64,000 nt of DNA, from positions 62,001 to 126,000 of the forward strand of contig JAJYHT010000080.1 of assembly GCA_021784595.1 (NCBI GenBank). The letters run 5' to 3'. The notes below the pieces were generated by a model. The model was not told the origin of the DNA and ran no database searches. It saw only the letters and a list, made by a program, of their open reading frames with translations. Origin of the DNA: Bacillota bacterium. Its GTDB lineage: Bacteria; Bacillota; Sulfobacillia; Sulfobacillales; Sulfobacillaceae. A program made the position numbers and the translations under genes. Position 1 is the first letter of the stretch; each line of letters opens with the position of its first letter. Below are positions 61,636-64,000 of the stretch, piece by piece.

Positions 61636-62424
61636 ATGCAGCAAACAGTCGATATCAATTGCGATATGGGCGAGAGTTTTGGGGTTTATCGGCTCGGCGA
61701 CGATGCCGCCATGATGGCGTCCATCACCTCTGCCAACGTGGCGTGCGGGTTTCATGCGGGTGATCCCAAAACCATGAAGCACACCGTAGAAATGGCGGTG
61801 AGTCACGGGGTGTCGGTCGGCGCACATCCGGGTTTTCCTGATCTGGTCGGCTTTGGTCGACGTAATCTAGCGGTTAGTCCAGATGATGCGTATGCAGACG
61901 TCCTGTATCAAATTGGCGCATTGCAAGCCTTTTGTCGGTCTTATGCAGTGCCTCTGCGGCACGTGAAGCCCCATGGCCAACTAAATAATATGGCGTTTGT
62001 CGATGTCGCATTAGCTGATGCGATTGCCCAAGCAGTCTTTGACTTCGATCCTGGATTGGTGATGGTGTCCTACGGGGGCGCTCTGGCCAGAGCTGCCGAA
62101 AAGCGCGGGTTAACGGTTGCTTATGAAATTTATGCTGATCGAGCCTATGACAATGACGGAGCCTTGGTGCCCCGATCCCTCCCGGGCGCAGTGATAAGTG
62201 ACCCGTCGACAGTGGTGGAACGGGTGATCTCGATGGTTAGACGACAAGCTATTGTTTCCCAAAGTGGTCAATGGATCCCGACTAACATTGATACCATCTG
62301 CGTGCACGGCGACACTTTTGGCGCAACCGAGTTGGCCGCTCGGGTCAAAGCGGGACTCGTTGAGGCAGGCATTTTGATCAGACCGTTAGGGTTTGGGAAC
62401 ACTTTGCGTGCAAGATCCGAATAA
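61636..62424 (+). CDS. pxpA: 5-oxoprolinase subunit A (LamB/YcsF family)
   Basis: Subunit of the PxpABC ATP-dependent 5-oxoproline (pyroglutamate) hydrolase; 262 residues with the near-invariant DINCDMGESFG, NVACGFHAGDP, GAHPGFPDLVGFGRR and VKPHGQLNN. AAAGGGGA precedes ATG 61636. pxpB and pxpC are not seen before the next gene, so they would have to be elsewhere. Confidence 0.93.
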   Translation: MQQTVDINCDMGESFGVYRLGDDAAMMASITSANVACGFHAGDPKTMKHTVEMAVSHGVSVGAHPGFPDLVGFGRRNLAVSPDDAYADVLYQIGALQAFCRSYAVPLRHVKPHGQLNNMAFVDVALADAIAQAVFDFDPGLVMVSYGGALARAAEKRGLTVAYEIYADRAYDNDGALVPRSLPGAVISDPSTVVERVISMVRRQAIVSQSGQWIPTNIDTICVHGDTFGATELAARVKAGLVEAGILIRPLGFGNTLRARSE

Positions 62425-62434
62425 AAACTCCTAA

Positions 62435-62464
62435 TTGACAATTGATTCGTATCCTCGAGATAAT
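62435..62464 (+). promoter_or_regulatory. Strong sigma-A promoter of the binding-protein gene
   Basis: Perfect -35 TTGACA (62435-62440), 18-bp spacer, -10 GATAAT (62459-62464). Confidence 0.75.
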
Positions 62465-62531
62465 GGGTCATTACTGTGGGTGGACTCCTCTGGTTGTTCA
62501 CCTTGTTACCCAATGAAAGGATGGATGACGA

Positions 62532-64000
62532 ATGGGCATTTCAAGAAAATGGGCGGTTTGGGCCGCAATACTTCCTTTGAGCGCTGTAGTGGCCGGTTGT
62601 GGGTCGACCGCGGCGCCATCATCAAGTCCGCCCAGCCTTACGGCGGTCGTTGCCCTTCCCGTGCAAACCTCACCGAATTGGTTTTTTCCGATTCTCGCTT
62701 CCACCGGATATACCGACACCAATAGCCAAATGAACTATATGATGTATAAGTCATTGGTCTACATTAATAAAACCGATGGCGTCAATTATCACAAATCCTT
62801 GGCAGCCTCCATTACGTCTAATGCCAACGGAACTCGGTATACCATTAAGTTGAACGGCCGCTATCGATGGTCTAATGGGCAGCCTGTCACTGCCGAAGAC
62901 GTGGTGTTCACCTGGAATATTATGAAAGCAGCCAGCCAAAACGGCACCTTGCCTTGGACTTATGGCGGAGCTGGGGGCGGGGGTGTGCCCGCCGATTGGA
63001 CGGACGTTTATGCACAAAATGCTGATACGGTGATTGTCACGTTGGCCAATCCCGCCAACCAGTCATGGTTCATCCACAATGGCTTGGCCCAAATCATTCC
63101 GGTGCCTGAAAAGGTTTGGAATCGTTATCCTGATAATATGACCCAAGAGCTCCAGTTCATTGCTAGTGTAGCCAACCAACCGACCAATGCGGTATATAAA
63201 GTGGTGGATGGACCGTATCAGTTTGGGGCCATGGTTCCCAATGACTATTGGAGCTTCGTGCCAAACCCCCGCTACGGAGGGCAGAAATCGCAACTCACCA
63301 AAGTCGTGTTCCAATACGAAACGTCTTCTGCTGCCGAATATGCGGCATTGAAAACGGGAACTGTCAGTGTGGGATACTTGCCGCCATCACTGTGGGCGTC
63401 CAGAGCTGCATTGACCAAGGATCATTTTTGGCCAGCCTATCTGTTTGGGTTTAATATGGCCCGAATCAATCAAAGCCCTTTAGCCATGGGCGGACTCGGA
63501 CCCACTTTCAGCCAGCGCTATGTGCGCGCAGCGTTGGAAATGGGGATCAACCAAGAGGGCATTATCCAAAGCATCTACCACGGTCAAGGGACGGTGGAAG
63601 ATGGCCCAGTGCCATCACAGCCCCCCACTGAATTCTTTGATCCGGCGCTGTCCAAGCCTCCTTATCCCTATAATCCGGCTGCTGGCAAAGCGCTGCTGCT
63701 CAGCCATGGTTGGCAATTGGTCAACGGGGTGATGACGCGCCACGGGGTGCAGTTGTCCTTTCCGTTAATGTACACTTCGGGGAGCAATTCGATTACCGAT
63801 ACGGTGGAGCTCTTAAAGCAAGACTGGGCGTTGGAGGGCATCCAAGTTCAACTGGAACCTCAACCCTTTGACAACGTGATTGCGGTCATGCACGGCAATC
63901 CTGCCAAGTGGGATGCGGCGTACTGGGGCGGGGGATGGACCTATCAACCGGACTATTACCCTACAGGTGGCGAGTTGTTTGCGACAGGAGCGGCAGCCAA
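62532..64000 (+). CDS. Oligopeptide-type ABC transporter substrate-binding lipoprotein (partial, runs off window)
   Basis: Family 5 extracellular solute-binding protein, open for 489 codons to the window edge with no stop. The N-terminus is a lipoprotein signal: SRKW, hydrophobic core, lipobox VVAGC with Cys23, then a Ser/Pro-rich linker. Family features include WSNGQPVTAEDVVFTWNIMK and the VRAALEMGINQEGII segment. AAAGGA (62516-62521) precedes ATG 62532 by 10 nt. The typical sequel is a permease pair and two ATPases, which would lie outside. Binds peptides or related solutes; specificity unknown. Confidence 0.9.
   Translation, partial: MGISRKWAVWAAILPLSAVVAGCGSTAAPSSSPPSLTAVVALPVQTSPNWFFPILASTGYTDTNSQMNYMMYKSLVYINKTDGVNYHKSLAASITSNANGTRYTIKLNGRYRWSNGQPVTAEDVVFTWNIMKAASQNGTLPWTYGGAGGGGVPADWTDVYAQNADTVIVTLANPANQSWFIHNGLAQIIPVPEKVWNRYPDNMTQELQFIASVANQPTNAVYKVVDGPYQFGAMVPNDYWSFVPNPRYGGQKSQLTKVVFQYETSSAAEYAALKTGTVSVGYLPPSLWASRAALTKDHFWPAYLFGFNMARINQSPLAMGGLGPTFSQRYVRAALEMGINQEGIIQSIYHGQGTVEDGPVPSQPPTEFFDPALSKPPYPYNPAAGKALLLSHGWQLVNGVMTRHGVQLSFPLMYTSGSNSITDTVELLKQDWALEGIQVQLEPQPFDNVIAVMHGNPAKWDAAYWGGGWTYQPDYYPTGGELFATGAAA

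Noticed and set aside
62435-62725. 96-codon ORF at the start of the binding-protein gene
   Set aside because: Different frame from the lipoprotein, which has a signal peptide, lipobox, ribosome site and a frame open to the window edge.
1-64000. CRISPR arrays, rRNA or prophage structural genes
   Set aside because: No regularly spaced repeats, no rRNA-like sequence and no capsid, tail or terminase genes were seen; the serine recombinase stands without phage neighbours.

Overview
The window reads as chromosomal DNA of an endospore-forming, low-to-mid GC Firmicute. It carries the complete spoIIIA operon, spoIVB, spo0A, spoIIM, a SpoIVCA-type recombinase and the 3' half of sigK. The gene style (many TTG/GTG starts, strong GGAGG sites, 4-hydroxyphenylacetate-type catabolism, SufCDSUB) suggests a Sulfobacillus-like deep-branching lineage; that placement is inference. 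I see no rRNA, tRNA or CRISPR array.

Left part (1-13.5 kb), accessory in character: uppP and surE, both phosphate-releasing enzymes, lie behind 11-bp-phased TTAAnn arrays, and a third array sits beside an orphan OmpR-type regulator. A 59-aa gene is translationally coupled to a large serine recombinase that looks like SpoIVCA. A solitary IS200/IS605-type right-end hairpin follows. Next come a GntR-controlled aromatic meta-cleavage operon (DapA-like aldolase, FAH-family enzyme, HpaB, HpaD, HpaC), ywbE, a deaminase, and a leftward ABC-F ribosome-protection gene whose leader has a 10-residue peptide and a switchable terminator. At 13.5 kb homology to sigma-K begins abruptly at the codon where the Bacillus subtilis skin element splits sigK, and the fragment has no ribosome binding site of its own. 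The recombinase lies to its left, in the orientation a sigK-intervening (skin-like) element would need. The 5' half of sigK is not in the window, so the element, if real, extends beyond position 1.

Middle (14-33.6 kb), core metabolism: a trans-sulfuration PLP enzyme; the leftward suf operon (sufC-D-S-U-B plus a Rieske ferredoxin); yqeG; the shikimate genes aroE, aroC, aroK and aroB with a prepilin peptidase among them; the glycine cleavage genes gcvT-H-PA-PB followed by glyA; then aroQ, a proline-type aminopeptidase and efp.

Right (33.8-64 kb), the sporulation and housekeeping backbone: a CD1247-like acidic zinc-ribbon protein, a leftward GAF histidine kinase/NarL regulator pair, then spoIIIAA-AH, accC (without accB), asp23, nusB, a Kae1-like protein, folD, xseA, xseB, ispA, dxs, tlyA, nadK, argR, recN, yuiD, a MurG/UgtP-like glycosyltransferase, spoIVB, a small membrane protein and spo0A. 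This is close to the classical Bacillus gene order with local substitutions. After spo0A come leucine dehydrogenase, a conserved unknown overlapping an Hfq-like protein, an ADP-ribose-type NUDIX hydrolase, spoIIM, pxpA and an oligopeptide-binding lipoprotein gene running off the end.

The most interesting items are the probable sigK-intervening element with catabolic cargo, the attenuator of the ABC-F gene, the phased arrays with their orphan regulator, and the Hfq-like protein.
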